Assembly: GCA_002783405.1 (NCBI GenBank)
Contig: PFGG01000048.1
Location: 1 to 50,097 of the forward strand
DNA from: a bacterium (Candidatus Blackallbacteria) CG13_big_fil_rev_8_21_14_2_50_49_14
Lineage (GTDB): Bacteria; Cyanobacteriota; Sericytochromatia; UBA7694
Length of the DNA stretch: 50,097 nt
Direction of reading: 5' to 3'
Shown: in pieces, positions 26,744 to 36,282 of the stretch
How positions within the stretch are numbered: position 1 is the first letter of the stretch
Layout: every line of letters begins with the position of its first letter
Made by a program: the position numbers and the translations under genes
Notes under the pieces: generated by a model
The model's input: only the letters and a program-made list of their open reading frames with translations
The model's database searches: none
Told to the model about the DNA's origin: nothing

Positions 26744-26752
26744 TGTTATACT
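26744..26752 (+). promoter_or_regulatory. Extended -10 box TGTTATACT
   Basis: TG-T-TATACT lies 33 bp upstream of the small Cse60-like gene, giving a short leader. No good -35 is seen at the usual spacing, which extended -10 promoters do not need. Confidence 0.45.
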
Positions 26753-26784
26753 TCAAGCTAAAGACTGCACAGGCAAGGTAAGTT

Positions 26785-26967
26785 ATGTATCAGGTTCGTA
26801 TTTTTGAGGCGGGAGACGCCGAAGAATTGCAAGTGGCATTGAATGAGTGGTTCGGGGAACATCCTGAGCTGGAAATCGTCCGTATTACTCAGAGCGAAAG
26901 TGCCGTAGCCGATGAAGACGGTGATCTTTGCGGAAACACCACCGTTTCTGTATTTTATAAAAGCTAA
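26785..26967 (+). CDS. Cse60-like small protein
   Basis: A 60-residue protein starting MYQVRIFEAGD and ending TVSVFYKS. The pattern (a first strand with K/R-V-x-I-F, a helix with LNEWF, a strand with IVRITQSES, and a final VFYKS strand) resembles the Bacillus Cse60 family of small proteins of unknown function. AAGGTAAG precedes the ATG. It lies 14 bp upstream of an exported FlgT-N-like gene and may be co-transcribed. Confidence 0.6.
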   Translation: MYQVRIFEAGDAEELQVALNEWFGEHPELEIVRITQSESAVADEDGDLCGNTTVSVFYKS

Positions 26968-26981
26968 AAAGGATCTTCTCC

Positions 26982-28118
26982 ATGAAAAAACTCCACAAGA
27001 TGCTCATGACTTCACTCTTGGTTTTGGCTTGCAGCCTGCCTGTTACGGCAGCAGTGCAGGAAAGTCAGGTGGTGACGGTTGAAGGCGAAGCTGCGATCGA
27101 ATCCTCACGTGCGACAGCCCGTGAGCAGGCCATCGCACAGGCCAACCGTCTGGCCGTGGAACAGGCTTTGGGCGTCTATGTGGTTTCTGAAACCCTGGTT
27201 GAGAATGCTGTGGTGGTCAAAGACAATATCCTGACCAAGGCCAGTGGTTTTGTCAGCGGTTATAAAATCATTTCTGAACAGGCCCAGGGCCAGATCTACA
27301 AGGTAAAACTTCAGGCGACTGTGGGAGTTGAGCCTTTGGTGGAACAATTGGCGAAAATGGGCCTTCTGCGTGAATGGACAGTGGCTGTGGTTTTGGCCCC
27401 CCCCGATGGCAAAACCGCACAGGAATCTACAGAATCCGCCAGAACCCAGCTCAATAGCTCTATTCTTGAAATGGGCTTTAAAGTGGCAGATGAAAATGCT
27501 CTGGTGCAACTCAACCAGCCAGCGATCATGAATCAGATTCTCAAGGGCAATTATATGGCGGCTCTGCCTGTTTTACGTGACAGTGGTGTAGACGTGCTGC
27601 TGGCTGGCAAAACTTTTACCCGTCCGACTGAAACCGGTGCCATGGAAACCTATGGCGGCATTAAGACCATTCTGACCGAAGGCCGGATCGATGCCCGCGC
27701 GATTCGGGTCGATACGGGTGAGATTTTAGCGGCTAAATCCTTTAATGGCGTGGCTGGGGGTTCCACTCAGGCGATTGCTGAAGCCAAGGCGATTGAAAAA
27801 GCGGCAAGCGCAGCGGGCCATTATTTTTCGGTTCAGGTCGCCAAATTGCCTGCTTCTACCACCCAGCACGTGCAGTTGGTGGTCAAAGGCCTGAGCTTTG
27901 CCCGTGAAAAGCAGTTTCAGGAAGCCATGCGCAAGGTCAGCGGGATTCGTAAACTGACCCGCAAACTCTATCGTAACCAGGAAGCACAGTACGAAATTGA
28001 ATATGCAGGCAAAGCCGATCAATTGGCGGATTTGCTCTCTGAAAACGCAGGCCTGAAAAAGTTCGGTTTTGATATTCAGAGTTTGACCTCGGGTCGAATT
28101 GACGCCAAAGCCAAGTAG
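26982..28118 (+). CDS. Exported protein with FlgT N-terminal-like domain
   Basis: A 378-residue protein with a Sec signal peptide (residues 1-24, VTAA-V). Residues 28-125 carry the pattern VEGEAAIE-x-SRATAREQAIAQAN, AVEQALGVYV, VENAVVVKDNIL, GFVSGYKI and IYKVKLQATV, which matches the FlgT N-terminal family. Residues 130-290 resemble the middle part of such proteins, and the last 90 residues contain two repeat-like beta-alpha segments. No flagellar gene lies in the window, so the domain may serve another envelope role. AAGGA precedes the ATG. Confidence 0.75.
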   Translation: MKKLHKMLMTSLLVLACSLPVTAAVQESQVVTVEGEAAIESSRATAREQAIAQANRLAVEQALGVYVVSETLVENAVVVKDNILTKASGFVSGYKIISEQAQGQIYKVKLQATVGVEPLVEQLAKMGLLREWTVAVVLAPPDGKTAQESTESARTQLNSSILEMGFKVADENALVQLNQPAIMNQILKGNYMAALPVLRDSGVDVLLAGKTFTRPTETGAMETYGGIKTILTEGRIDARAIRVDTGEILAAKSFNGVAGGSTQAIAEAKAIEKAASAAGHYFSVQVAKLPASTTQHVQLVVKGLSFAREKQFQEAMRKVSGIRKLTRKLYRNQEAQYEIEYAGKADQLADLLSENAGLKKFGFDIQSLTSGRIDAKAK

Positions 28119-28215
28119 CTTTAATACACATTTAATAAAGATTTATCGGGTCTTTAGAGCAGTCAGAGTGCGAAACAGGCTATAAGATCTGTATCACGGT
28201 AATGGAAGATAGACG

Positions 28216-29310
28216 ATGGAATTGCAGCCGCTCAGACAAATGATGACCCAAGCTTTGCAGAATGATCAGAAGATCAATGCTGCTGAGTTTGCGCCGATCA
28301 AAGCCGAGATTTTGAAAGATCAGAAAATCTCGCCTGAAGAGAATCAAATGCTGATGGATGCCCTGACCCAAGGGCAGTTTGAAGGCAGTCTTGTTCCCGC
28401 TGTGATTTCTTTTGTTTCTCAGGGCCTGCAGACCCCTGCCCAACCTGCTGCGCCAGCAGCTGAAGCCCCCAAGCCTGAGGCCGTCAAGACCCCTGAAGCC
28501 GAGAAAAAGGCCAGCCCCTGGAAAAAAGAATATTCGATTCAGGGCAATCTCAACCATACCTCCGTGAGTTCAGGCTGGACCAATCAGTATGGTTCAGAAA
28601 AGACAGCCACCAAAGTAGAAGGCTCTTTTCAAGCCCAGGTAGATTACGAAGAGGGCCGTACCAGCTGGAAAAACCGGATTTTGCTAGAGTATGGCAATAC
28701 CTTTGTCAAAGGGGAGCAGGAGCGCGCGATTTCACGGAATAATCTTGAAGTGACCACTGAAGCGGCTCATAAAATTGGTGAACAGGGCAATCTGAAAGTT
28801 GAAATTCCCTATGTTTCACTTTATACCAAAGGCCCGCTGACCGAGATTGAGGGCCGCAAGTTCCGTGAAACCACGGGCGCCAAGGTGACCTATACCACCG
28901 ATGATAAGCAGGGTGAGTATTCAGTTAAAGTGGGGGCTGGGATACAGCAGACCAATGATCCCGCTACCCGCCAGTGGAACAATGAAGTTGGCGTTGAAAT
29001 GGTGGTTGAAGCCAAACAGAGCATGGGCTTTATGAAAGCTCCGATTGTGAAAGCCACGGGCATTAAAGAAGAAAACGTCACCTTTTTGGATCGCCTGGAG
29101 GGTACAGCCCAGGTCAATGCCTTTAACCCCATGCAGAATGGGGCAGATTGGGCCAATACCGATGTGGGTGTTCGTCTTTCAGGCCGTTATTATGTCAATG
29201 ACAAGAAGAGTATCTGGGTGGGGGCTACCCAGCAATACCAATATGGCGGCAAAGCTGACAGTACCTGGGAACAGAAGTTTTCAGCGGATCTGGGCTTTAA
29301 ATTTCAATAG
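28216..29310 (+). CDS. Beta-rich barrel-like protein without a signal peptide
   Basis: A 364-residue protein. Residues 1-70 are helical and include two similar units (NDQKINAAEF, KDQKISPEEN) that recall degenerate EF-hands. A Pro/Ala/Glu linker (73-97) follows. Residues 105-364 show alternating beta-strands with aromatic ends (KNRILLEYGNTFVKG, GEYSVKVGAGI, ending FSADLGFKFQ), the hallmark of an outer-membrane beta-barrel with a C-terminal Phe two residues from the end. No Sec signal or upstream start with one was found. Family not recognised. Confidence 0.65.
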   Translation: MELQPLRQMMTQALQNDQKINAAEFAPIKAEILKDQKISPEENQMLMDALTQGQFEGSLVPAVISFVSQGLQTPAQPAAPAAEAPKPEAVKTPEAEKKASPWKKEYSIQGNLNHTSVSSGWTNQYGSEKTATKVEGSFQAQVDYEEGRTSWKNRILLEYGNTFVKGEQERAISRNNLEVTTEAAHKIGEQGNLKVEIPYVSLYTKGPLTEIEGRKFRETTGAKVTYTTDDKQGEYSVKVGAGIQQTNDPATRQWNNEVGVEMVVEAKQSMGFMKAPIVKATGIKEENVTFLDRLEGTAQVNAFNPMQNGADWANTDVGVRLSGRYYVNDKKSIWVGATQQYQYGGKADSTWEQKFSADLGFKFQ

Positions 29311-29371
29311 ATTTCAAGCTTGATTTCAAAGGGTCTTATACGGGCTTGAAAAATCAAAGGCCAAAACCTGA

Positions 29372-30595
29372 CTAAATCGCAGCCAAAACAGCCTGAATAG
29401 CAGGTTTTTCCCGTTGCCAGCGTTGGTCAAGCAGTTTTTCCCGCTCCTGCACAAAGGCTTCAGAAAATGAGCGCAGGGCATTGTCTGCCAGATTAAAGGA
29501 TTCATAAATTTCAATCACCCCATCGAGCAGGGCATTGAGCGGCCAAATCAAATCACTTTCCCATTCGGGGTGGGCATCCAGCAGGCGGGCCATGCTCACG
29601 GCAATGCCTCGGGTGCAGTCGTTGAGGCGGTATTTTAGGTTTTGCGTGCCCAGTACCTGCTCTTGGGTTAAACAAAAAAGAAAAAGCGCACGGGCTGCGG
29701 GTTGTTCATGGGGCAGATAGTGCAGGGCGGTATCAAACAGATCGGAGGTGATTTTTTCGACCGCAGGGTGTTTGCGGGCAGCCAATTGCATCACCACCTG
29801 GGTGATTTCGCGAAAGTCGGCTTCCAGTTCTGAGTTCAGACCGAGATTGACCTGTTTCAGACGCTGGCTGATATGGTGGTGGAGCGCTTCTTGGTAAGCG
29901 GGTGAAAGCATTTCATGGGGTTCGAGCGAAGCCAATAAAAGTTTGCCCGTTTCAGGCAGTTTATAACGGGCGATTTCCTGTTTGGGGGCTGCATGAGGGG
30001 TGGGCATGCTCTGTTGTATGGGGGTTTCACTTTGCCAGCGTTGAATCCAGCCATATTCGTTTAACAGTTGCCAAAGCAGAGGGCCAATCCCTGCCTGCGG
30101 ACTGTTCTGGCGTAAAAGCGCAAGATACATGCCGCTGTGGTTTAAAAAGAATTGGCGTTTGACTTCCTGGGCCGAGGGACTGATTTGAAAATGCTGCATC
30201 ACCTGTTCCAAAAACTGAATTTCATGCAGCAGCAGGTTGCGGGCCAAGAGATAATTGCCTAATTTGGCCTGTTTGAGCAATTCTTCCAATTCGGCGCAAA
30301 GTACGGGCACAAATTCACGGGCAAAAATACTGAAGAGCGTTTCAGTTCCTACATCCAGACCTGTCAAACCGGCTTTGCCGAAGTGTCTGACCAAAAGGTA
30401 GATGCAGCCCATTTCCTGTAGACCCTGTACTTGATTGGAGGTAAGCAGGGATTGGATCTGTTTTGAATTGAGGCTGTCGAGCAGTTTGCCTGTTTCAGAA
30501 AAAAGCAAATTGCCTGATTTTAGCTCAAACAGGCGTTGCAGTTGATAAGTAACAGCAGAGAGGTGATAATCCTGCTGCAGAGAAGGCGACGACAC
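29372..30595 (-). CDS. Unknown helical protein translated from a GTG abutting the mini-lipoprotein stop
   Basis: A 407-residue, mostly helical, Leu/Gln-rich protein with no signal peptide or membrane helix. The start is GTG at 30595, directly after the TAA of the 34-residue lipoprotein gene (TAAGTG), and no ribosome-binding site precedes it, so translation probably depends on coupling. Cysteines are few and scattered and no catalytic motif is evident. No family recognised. Confidence 0.65.
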   Translation of the reverse strand: MSSPSLQQDYHLSAVTYQLQRLFELKSGNLLFSETGKLLDSLNSKQIQSLLTSNQVQGLQEMGCIYLLVRHFGKAGLTGLDVGTETLFSIFAREFVPVLCAELEELLKQAKLGNYLLARNLLLHEIQFLEQVMQHFQISPSAQEVKRQFFLNHSGMYLALLRQNSPQAGIGPLLWQLLNEYGWIQRWQSETPIQQSMPTPHAAPKQEIARYKLPETGKLLLASLEPHEMLSPAYQEALHHHISQRLKQVNLGLNSELEADFREITQVVMQLAARKHPAVEKITSDLFDTALHYLPHEQPAARALFLFCLTQEQVLGTQNLKYRLNDCTRGIAVSMARLLDAHPEWESDLIWPLNALLDGVIEIYESFNLADNALRSFSEAFVQEREKLLDQRWQREKPAIQAVLAAI

Positions 30596-30700
30596 TTAAT
30601 AGAGGTCGAAGAAATTTCCCAGGTTGGCGCGACAGGCAGCCAGTAAAAGAGTGCTGCTGATCAGGAAGGCCCAGGTTCCAACGCGTTTGAGTGTATTCAT
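30596..30700 (-). CDS. 34-residue lipoprotein
   Basis: A very small gene below usual size limits. The product starts MNTLKRVGTW, has a hydrophobic stretch and a clean lipobox LAAC (C23), and ends after 11 mature residues (RANLGNFFDLY after the Cys). GGGAAAA at 7 bp gives a ribosome-binding site, and an extended -10 lies upstream. The plan recalls entericidin-type peptides, whose roles differ by host. Its stop abuts the GTG of the 407-residue protein. Confidence 0.7.
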   Translation of the reverse strand: MNTLKRVGTWAFLISSTLLLAACRANLGNFFDLY

Positions 30701-30741
30701 CTTGATTTTCCCGCTGAGGTATTAAAGATCTTCAAGGAATT

Positions 30742-30750
30742 AGTATACCA
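30742..30750 (-). promoter_or_regulatory. Extended -10 box TGGTATACT for the mini-lipoprotein
   Basis: On the minus strand TG-G-TATACT lies about 42 bp before the ATG at 30700. It shares TGnTATACT with the promoter of the Cse60-like gene. Confidence 0.5.
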
Positions 30751-30808
30751 CAGACCCTCTGTTCAAGGGTATGGCGATGGCTGAGAAAGCTGCTTTCTCG
30801 GCCTTGGA

Positions 30809-32230
30809 TCAGGGGCTGGCTTGCCGCACCCCAAAACCCTTGCGTTCCATTTTGCCCCAAGAGTGGCTGCGACGGGTGAGTTTTCGCCACATGCCCCGTG
30901 CGCGCCAGAGGGTGAGCAATTGGCGATAGCCAAAACTTTCAAGCAAAGAGGCAAGAATCAGATTGAGCAAATCTTTCATGCGCAGGTAGCGGCGGAAAGT
31001 CAACTCTTCAAGCGCGATTGCGAAAATCGAGACAATGCTGCCATAGACGAAGGCGACCAGAAAAAAGGCCATCATAAAAGAACCCGAAAGCATGCCCAAA
31101 AGGCCTGTGACCAAAATAGAAAGATAGCCTGTTAACTCAATCACGGGGCCCAGCATTTCCAGGAAAAAATAATAGGGATAAGCCAAGAGCCCAATCCGTC
31201 CATAGCGGGGATTAAAAAACATGCCCCGGTGTATCCAAAGTGCTTCCATCAAGCCTCTTTGCCAGCGGTCGCGCTGGTTGGCCAAGGTTTTCATGTCTTC
31301 AGGACATTCGGTCCAGGCCACGGGATCTGGAATAAAGGCAATATCGTAGGAGAGTTTCTGTTCCAGGCAATAGCGGTGAAGACGCACAATCAGCTCCATA
31401 TCTTCACCGACCGTATCGGTGGCATAGCCGCCGATATCCACGATCAAAGAGCGTTTAAACAGTCCAAAGGCACCTGAAATAATCAGGGTGCCCCCCATTA
31501 CACTCCAACCCATACGACCCGAGAGAAACGAACGTAAATATTCCAGGGCCTGAAAGCGGGCCAGCCAGGTTTTGGGCAGACGCACCTGTTTTACAATCCC
31601 GCTTTCGATCACACAACCATTGGCAATACGCACAATGCCTCCTACCGCCACGGTTTTACTCTCTTCAAGATAGGGGCGAACCACGCGCAGAAGAGCATCC
31701 TGCTCCAGCAGGCTGTCAGCGTCAATGGCACAGAAAAGGGGGGTTTGGCACATATTGATGCCCGCGTTCAAGGCATCTGCTTTGCCTCCATTGGCTTTGT
31801 CCAGCACCCACAGATTGCTAAATTTCAGACTGCGATAGACCGCGTGAATTTCTTGGGTTTTCAGATTGGAAAGCGGCGTGCGGTAGGCGGGTTCCAGATC
31901 GTAGGCGTCAATCAGACGCTTCAGGGTTTTGTCTTGGGAGCCGTCATTGACGACCAGCACTTCATATTCAGGGTATTGCAGGTTGAGCAGAGCGCGTATT
32001 GATTCTACACAGGTGGATTCTTCGTTATAAGAGGGAACCACCATGGTGATGGGCGGAGCCCCTGCTGAAGTCAGCAAATACTCAATGCTGACAGATTTTA
32101 AACGGCGCGAATATTTGCGCAAGGCCCCAAAGGACAGAATGCTGGTCACCACATACATACTGTTTAAGAAAAACATATAGAGCAAATTGGTAATGCTCAA
32201 GACCATCAGGAAAATAAAAATCGGTTTCAT
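30809..32230 (-). CDS. Processive family 2 glycosyltransferase, membrane-bound (PgaC/HAS-like)
   Basis: A 473-residue protein. Two hydrophobic stretches at the N-terminus (3-35), a GT-A domain with VPSYNEE (65-71), VVNDGSQD (93-100), the metal site DAD (170-172), the GED acceptor motif (275-277) and QRDRWQRG (319-326), then several membrane helices (about 345-425). This is the layout of enzymes that make and export beta-linked chains such as poly-N-acetylglucosamine or hyaluronan. The sugar is not deducible. No pgaB, pgaD or icaB partner is adjacent. Confidence 0.85.
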   Translation of the reverse strand: MKPIFIFLMVLSITNLLYMFFLNSMYVVTSILSFGALRKYSRRLKSVSIEYLLTSAGAPPITMVVPSYNEESTCVESIRALLNLQYPEYEVLVVNDGSQDKTLKRLIDAYDLEPAYRTPLSNLKTQEIHAVYRSLKFSNLWVLDKANGGKADALNAGINMCQTPLFCAIDADSLLEQDALLRVVRPYLEESKTVAVGGIVRIANGCVIESGIVKQVRLPKTWLARFQALEYLRSFLSGRMGWSVMGGTLIISGAFGLFKRSLIVDIGGYATDTVGEDMELIVRLHRYCLEQKLSYDIAFIPDPVAWTECPEDMKTLANQRDRWQRGLMEALWIHRGMFFNPRYGRIGLLAYPYYFFLEMLGPVIELTGYLSILVTGLLGMLSGSFMMAFFLVAFVYGSIVSIFAIALEELTFRRYLRMKDLLNLILASLLESFGYRQLLTLWRARGMWRKLTRRSHSWGKMERKGFGVRQASP

Positions 32231-32257
32231 TGCTCTGTCTCGTTTGCGAAATCGTTT

Positions 32258-32273
32258 ACAATGATAGCATTGT
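32258..32273. promoter_or_regulatory. Dyad ACAATG-ATAG-CATTGT over the GT2 promoter
   Basis: A 6-bp dyad overlaps an extended -10-like TGCTATCAT on the minus strand, 30 bp before the GT2 start codon. It may be an operator; 6-bp dyads can arise by chance. Confidence 0.3.
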
Positions 32274-32347
32274 CCCCCTGTGGTTTAAGATGAAAAGATT
32301 TAGAATTGATTTAAAAATCGATTCGCTGGATAACGGAAAATTAAGTT

Positions 32348-33871
32348 GTGAATGAGCTTTGGACGCAATTTTTAGCCAAATGGATTTTTGGTGATTGGGC
32401 ACATCAGTTCTTACTGATCTTGACTGTCTATATCTTGCTTTTATTGGTTTTGGCGCTGGGATTGGTTGTTTTGACCGTACGTCTGCACAAAGCCAATACG
32501 CACAAGGCAGAAAAATGGAAAGCGCTTGAAGCCAAGTGGGATCCCCTCACCTCTAGCATTATTGCGGGCTTTATGACCCCCCAAGCCTTGCTCGATAAAG
32601 TCGGGCCAGATGAGCAACTTTTTTTTGTGGATTATTTGATGCGCTATGTGCCGAAATTGGAGGGAGAGGCCCGTGCCACCCTGTGTGAAATGGCTGCTCC
32701 CTATCTGGATCGTTTGGCGGCCAGAATGGAAACTGGTGACGATGAACAGCGGGCCCGTGCGATTTTAACCCTGAATACCATGGGGTTCGATCGTTACCAG
32801 GATCTGATTGTCAAAGCCATGGACGATACCTCGCCTGTGGTTGCGATGTTGGCTGCCCGCTCTTTGGCCGACACAGGGGCGATTCGTTATCTCGAGATTG
32901 TTTTGGCGAAAATTGGCCTTTTTCGCAGTTGGAGCGCATCTTATCTGACTTCGATGCTGGATGCTCTGGCTCGCAGCGCACCTACGCAACTTTTGGCTTT
33001 TTTTAAAGAACAACAATATCCAGATTGGGTTCAGGCGATTATTCTCAAGGCTTTGACCCAGCTCAGTTGTGTGGAAGCGGTTCCGCTGGCGGCTCAATTG
33101 GTGCGTGAAGATGCGCAGCGAGAGGTGCAGGTTGCGGCTTTACAGCTTTTGGCCCGTTTGGGGCAAAGTGACTACAAGCCCTTGATTCGCAGCAAATGTG
33201 AACATGCGGATTTTGTGATTCGTTTGCATGCGATTAAAGCCTTGGCACAAAATGGAGATATGACAGATGCAGCGCTTTTAGAGCCCCTTTTGCGCGATCC
33301 CTCTCATTGGGTGGCTTTACAGGCGGCAGAGGCTTTAAAAATGATTGGCGATTTGGAAGCGCTTGAGCGTTTCGCTGACAGTGAAGACCCACATGCAGAA
33401 TTGGCTTTGCAGGTGCTCTATGATCAGGATTCCTCTGCTGAGCTGGTTTTGGCAGCACGTTCTTCGGCCTTTGCCAGCAAGGTTCCCCAATGGCTGCGTT
33501 CAGCCTATCGCCGCAGTTCTGCTGTGGCCTGGCGGCGTGTCGGTCAGATTCTGTTTCAGCCCGAAACGCATTCTGAAGTGCGTTTGGCAATTGCCCGCAA
33601 TTTGCGCCCAGAGGCTGATGCTTCGTTGTATCAAGAGGCGATCACGCAATTATTTCAGCCCCAGTTTAAGAGTTCGCCTCTTTTTCTGATTTGGGTGCTC
33701 TACCGCATGCGCCCAGAGCAATCTCTTGAAACCCTCAGTGAATTCTTTTTTCAGACCTCAGAGCGCGAAACACGCGCGCAGATTCTTAAAATTTTTCAAC
33801 AGGATGCTTTGGCCAACCGAAGGTTTTCCAGTTTTATTCAACAGGCCAGTCAGGCGCTTTTGCCGGGTTGA
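32348..33871 (+). CDS. Membrane-anchored HEAT-repeat protein
   Basis: A 507-residue protein. One N-terminal membrane helix (about residues 20-43, LLILTVYILLLLVLALGLVV), then helical HEAT/armadillo-like repeats across the rest (for example VVAMLAARSLADTGAIRYLE, REVQVAALQLLARLGQSDYK, VIRLHAIKALAQNGD, WVALQAAEALKMIGDLEAL). The start is GTG at 32348 with GGAAAA upstream. HEAT arrays bind other proteins. It is divergent from the GT2 gene, and GT2-HEAT neighbours suggest a link to polysaccharide export, by position only. Confidence 0.8.
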   Translation: MNELWTQFLAKWIFGDWAHQFLLILTVYILLLLVLALGLVVLTVRLHKANTHKAEKWKALEAKWDPLTSSIIAGFMTPQALLDKVGPDEQLFFVDYLMRYVPKLEGEARATLCEMAAPYLDRLAARMETGDDEQRARAILTLNTMGFDRYQDLIVKAMDDTSPVVAMLAARSLADTGAIRYLEIVLAKIGLFRSWSASYLTSMLDALARSAPTQLLAFFKEQQYPDWVQAIILKALTQLSCVEAVPLAAQLVREDAQREVQVAALQLLARLGQSDYKPLIRSKCEHADFVIRLHAIKALAQNGDMTDAALLEPLLRDPSHWVALQAAEALKMIGDLEALERFADSEDPHAELALQVLYDQDSSAELVLAARSSAFASKVPQWLRSAYRRSSAVAWRRVGQILFQPETHSEVRLAIARNLRPEADASLYQEAITQLFQPQFKSSPLFLIWVLYRMRPEQSLETLSEFFFQTSERETRAQILKIFQQDALANRRFSSFIQQASQALLPG

Positions 33872-33873
33872 AC

Positions 33874-36216
33874 TCAGCCTTGTTTTTGCGCAAAATAATG
33901 TTTGACCTGGCTTAAGTAAGTTTCCAATTCATTCAGCAGGGTATGCGTTTTGTTGCGATCGCAGGCTTCTCCTGCTTCTTGCAGTTCTTTTCCCAGGGCC
34001 GTGATTTTGGGAAAACCATAGGCGGTTCCACTGCCTTTCATGCTGTGCCCCAGGCGTGTCAGTTCTTTAAAATTGGAATTTTGGAGATGTTCTCGTAGTT
34101 TGGGAATATCGCCGGCACGGTTATCGAGAAATTGAGGCACCAACTCGAAAATATCCGGGTCGATTTCCTGAATCTCAAGCTCTTGAGCGCTGGTTGGAGC
34201 GGGTTCGCTGCCAGCTGTGGCCACGCAGGAGAGAAAGGCCAGGGTATCGAGCAGATCCTGTTTGCGAATGGGTTTGGTCAGATAGAGATTGCTGCCTGCT
34301 GCCAGAATGGCGTCCCGAACACTGGTCAGGGCATCTGCTGTCAGGGCGACAATCGGAGCCGGTTTTCGACCTTGTTTTTGCTCCCATTCACGAATTTTTC
34401 GCGTGGCAGTATAGCCATCCATGATCGGCATCTGAATATCCATCAAGACCAGATCAAAGGGAGATGTGGTAAAGAGTTGGACGGCTTCTTCTCCGTTTTG
34501 GGCATCGGTAATTTTGTAATGGGGGGTGCCCTTGAGGTATAAATGCACCAAGAGGCGGTTATCGGGAGAGTCTTCCACCAAGAGCAAGCGCAAATCACGG
34601 TCGGGTGCCGTGCCTGACATCGCTGCGGGTGGTTTGGGCAAGCCCTGGCGTTTGGGAGCTGTGCGCACCGTGCCCTCCCCATTTTCAAAGCGCAGGGTGC
34701 ATGAAAAGGTGCTTCCCATACCGGGTGTGCTTTCGACCCAGATATGCCCCCGAAAGAGCTCGACCAGCCGACGCGTAATCGCCAGGCCCAAGCCGGTTCC
34801 GCCATAGCGCCGGGTGGTGGATGAATCTGCCTGGCGGAAGCTTTCAAAAATACGGGATTGCTGTTCTGCAGAAATGCCCACCCCTGTATCGCGGACAGAG
34901 ACCATCAGACAAATTTCACCTTCCCGTGAAAGCGTCTGATAATCATATATCTCAACGGTAACACCGCCTTTTGATGTGAATTTAACTGCATTTCCAATTA
35001 AATTCATTAAAATTTGACGAAAACGACCAGGGTCTCCGTTGATTTGTTCAGGCAAACTATCCGCGATCTGAACGCGCAGGGTCAGACCTTTGGTTTTAGC
35101 CTGTTTCTCAAACATGGTGAGAATACCATTTACAATCGGACGAAACCTGAAATTCTGGGTTTCAAGTGTGAATTTGCCCGATTCAATCCGTGAAAGATCG
35201 AGCACATCATTGATCAGATTGAGCAGGGTACTGCTGGCGTTTTTACAGACATTCAGATACTTTTCTTGTTCTGTATCCAGCTGGGTTTCTTCAAGCAAAT
35301 CGAGCATGCCCATCATGGCATTCAAGGGCGTGCGAATTTCATGGCTGATGGTGGCCAAAAATTCAGATTTGGCTTTAGAGGCTTGAAGCGCCTGGTCACG
35401 GGCTTGCTGCAATTCAGCTTCGGCCAGTTTGCTTTCAGTAATATCTGAAGCGTAGATATTGACATAACCTTGTTCTTGAACGGGCACGAAATAAAAATGA
35501 AAAAAACGGTTATCGAGCTGAATTTCACTCTCCCGCGTACTTTCAGTATTCAAAGTTTCCTGTAAAGGGCCTTGCCAAGGCTCAGGAAAAGGCTGGCCCA
35601 CCTTGCAGTTCCAGGTATCCAAAAGTTTTTGAGCATGGGGGTTGGCATAAAGCAACAGCCCTTGATGATCGACGCGAAAAACAGGGTTGGGATTTTCTTC
35701 TGGGAAACGGGAAAGCGAGGAAAGATTTTCTGCTTCCTGTTGAAAAGGGCTGATATCACGGTAGACCCAAAAATGTCCCAGGTAGTGGCCCGCTTCGATA
35801 ATGGGCAGGTAGTCGCGTTCCAGAATTTTGCCATTTTTTAAGGGCAGGGTTTCATTGAGAACAGGAACGCGTTCACGCAGATGGGTTTCTGTCAGGCTTA
35901 AGAACTGTTCGGGTTCTGCGAACAAGGGGGCAGAGGCTTTGGCCGCTCTGTTTCCATCTTTGCCCATCAAGTTTTCAGGAGCGTCAGGCAAGGCAAAAAT
36001 TCTGCAAAAGCTGTTGTTTGCCAAAGTGATACGGCGCTCAGACGTTTCCACGACAATTCCAGCCTGCAGATGGCGCACCAGAATTTCAAGCCGGGCTTTC
36101 AGGAGGTGCACGGGTTCATGCTCTTGCTCGGGGGCCGCAAGCAGGATGGGCTCCTCCTGAGCCAAGACGCTTTCTTGTGCTTCATCAAAGAGTTCAGAAA
36201 AGGGGTCTGTATTCAT
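33874..36216 (-). CDS. Hybrid histidine kinase: PAS-PAS-HisKA-HATPase-REC-Hpt
   Basis: A 780-residue soluble hybrid kinase. A PAS-like domain (45-155), a second PAS (165-262), HisKA with [11 protein letters not shown] (H292), HATPase with N408 in [16 protein letters not shown] and GGTGLGLAI, receiver with D593 in LMDIQMP, and a C-terminal Hpt domain with H724 in GHSMKGSG. All four phosphorelay residues are present, so it can run a complete relay to a separate regulator, possibly one of the orphan regulators here. No membrane helix, so the input is cytoplasmic. It lies 66 bp after the RlmD-type gene on the same strand. Confidence 0.93.
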   Translation of the reverse strand: MNTDPFSELFDEAQESVLAQEEPILLAAPEQEHEPVHLLKARLEILVRHLQAGIVVETSERRITLANNSFCRIFALPDAPENLMGKDGNRAAKASAPLFAEPEQFLSLTETHLRERVPVLNETLPLKNGKILERDYLPIIEAGHYLGHFWVYRDISPFQQEAENLSSLSRFPEENPNPVFRVDHQGLLLYANPHAQKLLDTWNCKVGQPFPEPWQGPLQETLNTESTRESEIQLDNRFFHFYFVPVQEQGYVNIYASDITESKLAEAELQQARDQALQASKAKSEFLATISHEIRTPLNAMMGMLDLLEETQLDTEQEKYLNVCKNASSTLLNLINDVLDLSRIESGKFTLETQNFRFRPIVNGILTMFEKQAKTKGLTLRVQIADSLPEQINGDPGRFRQILMNLIGNAVKFTSKGGVTVEIYDYQTLSREGEICLMVSVRDTGVGISAEQQSRIFESFRQADSSTTRRYGGTGLGLAITRRLVELFRGHIWVESTPGMGSTFSCTLRFENGEGTVRTAPKRQGLPKPPAAMSGTAPDRDLRLLLVEDSPDNRLLVHLYLKGTPHYKITDAQNGEEAVQLFTTSPFDLVLMDIQMPIMDGYTATRKIREWEQKQGRKPAPIVALTADALTSVRDAILAAGSNLYLTKPIRKQDLLDTLAFLSCVATAGSEPAPTSAQELEIQEIDPDIFELVPQFLDNRAGDIPKLREHLQNSNFKELTRLGHSMKGSGTAYGFPKITALGKELQEAGEACDRNKTHTLLNELETYLSQVKHYFAQKQG

Positions 36217-36282
36217 GGCTTTATCCTAACACAGGACAAAGGGCCTGTCATGATGTCCCGTGCGAGGGGAGCCAGGAAGTCT

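Noticed and set aside
29312-29351. Terminator between the barrel-like gene and the 407-residue gene
   Set aside because: TTTCAAGC and GCTTGAAA can pair, but the loop is 24 nt and no T-run follows on either strand.
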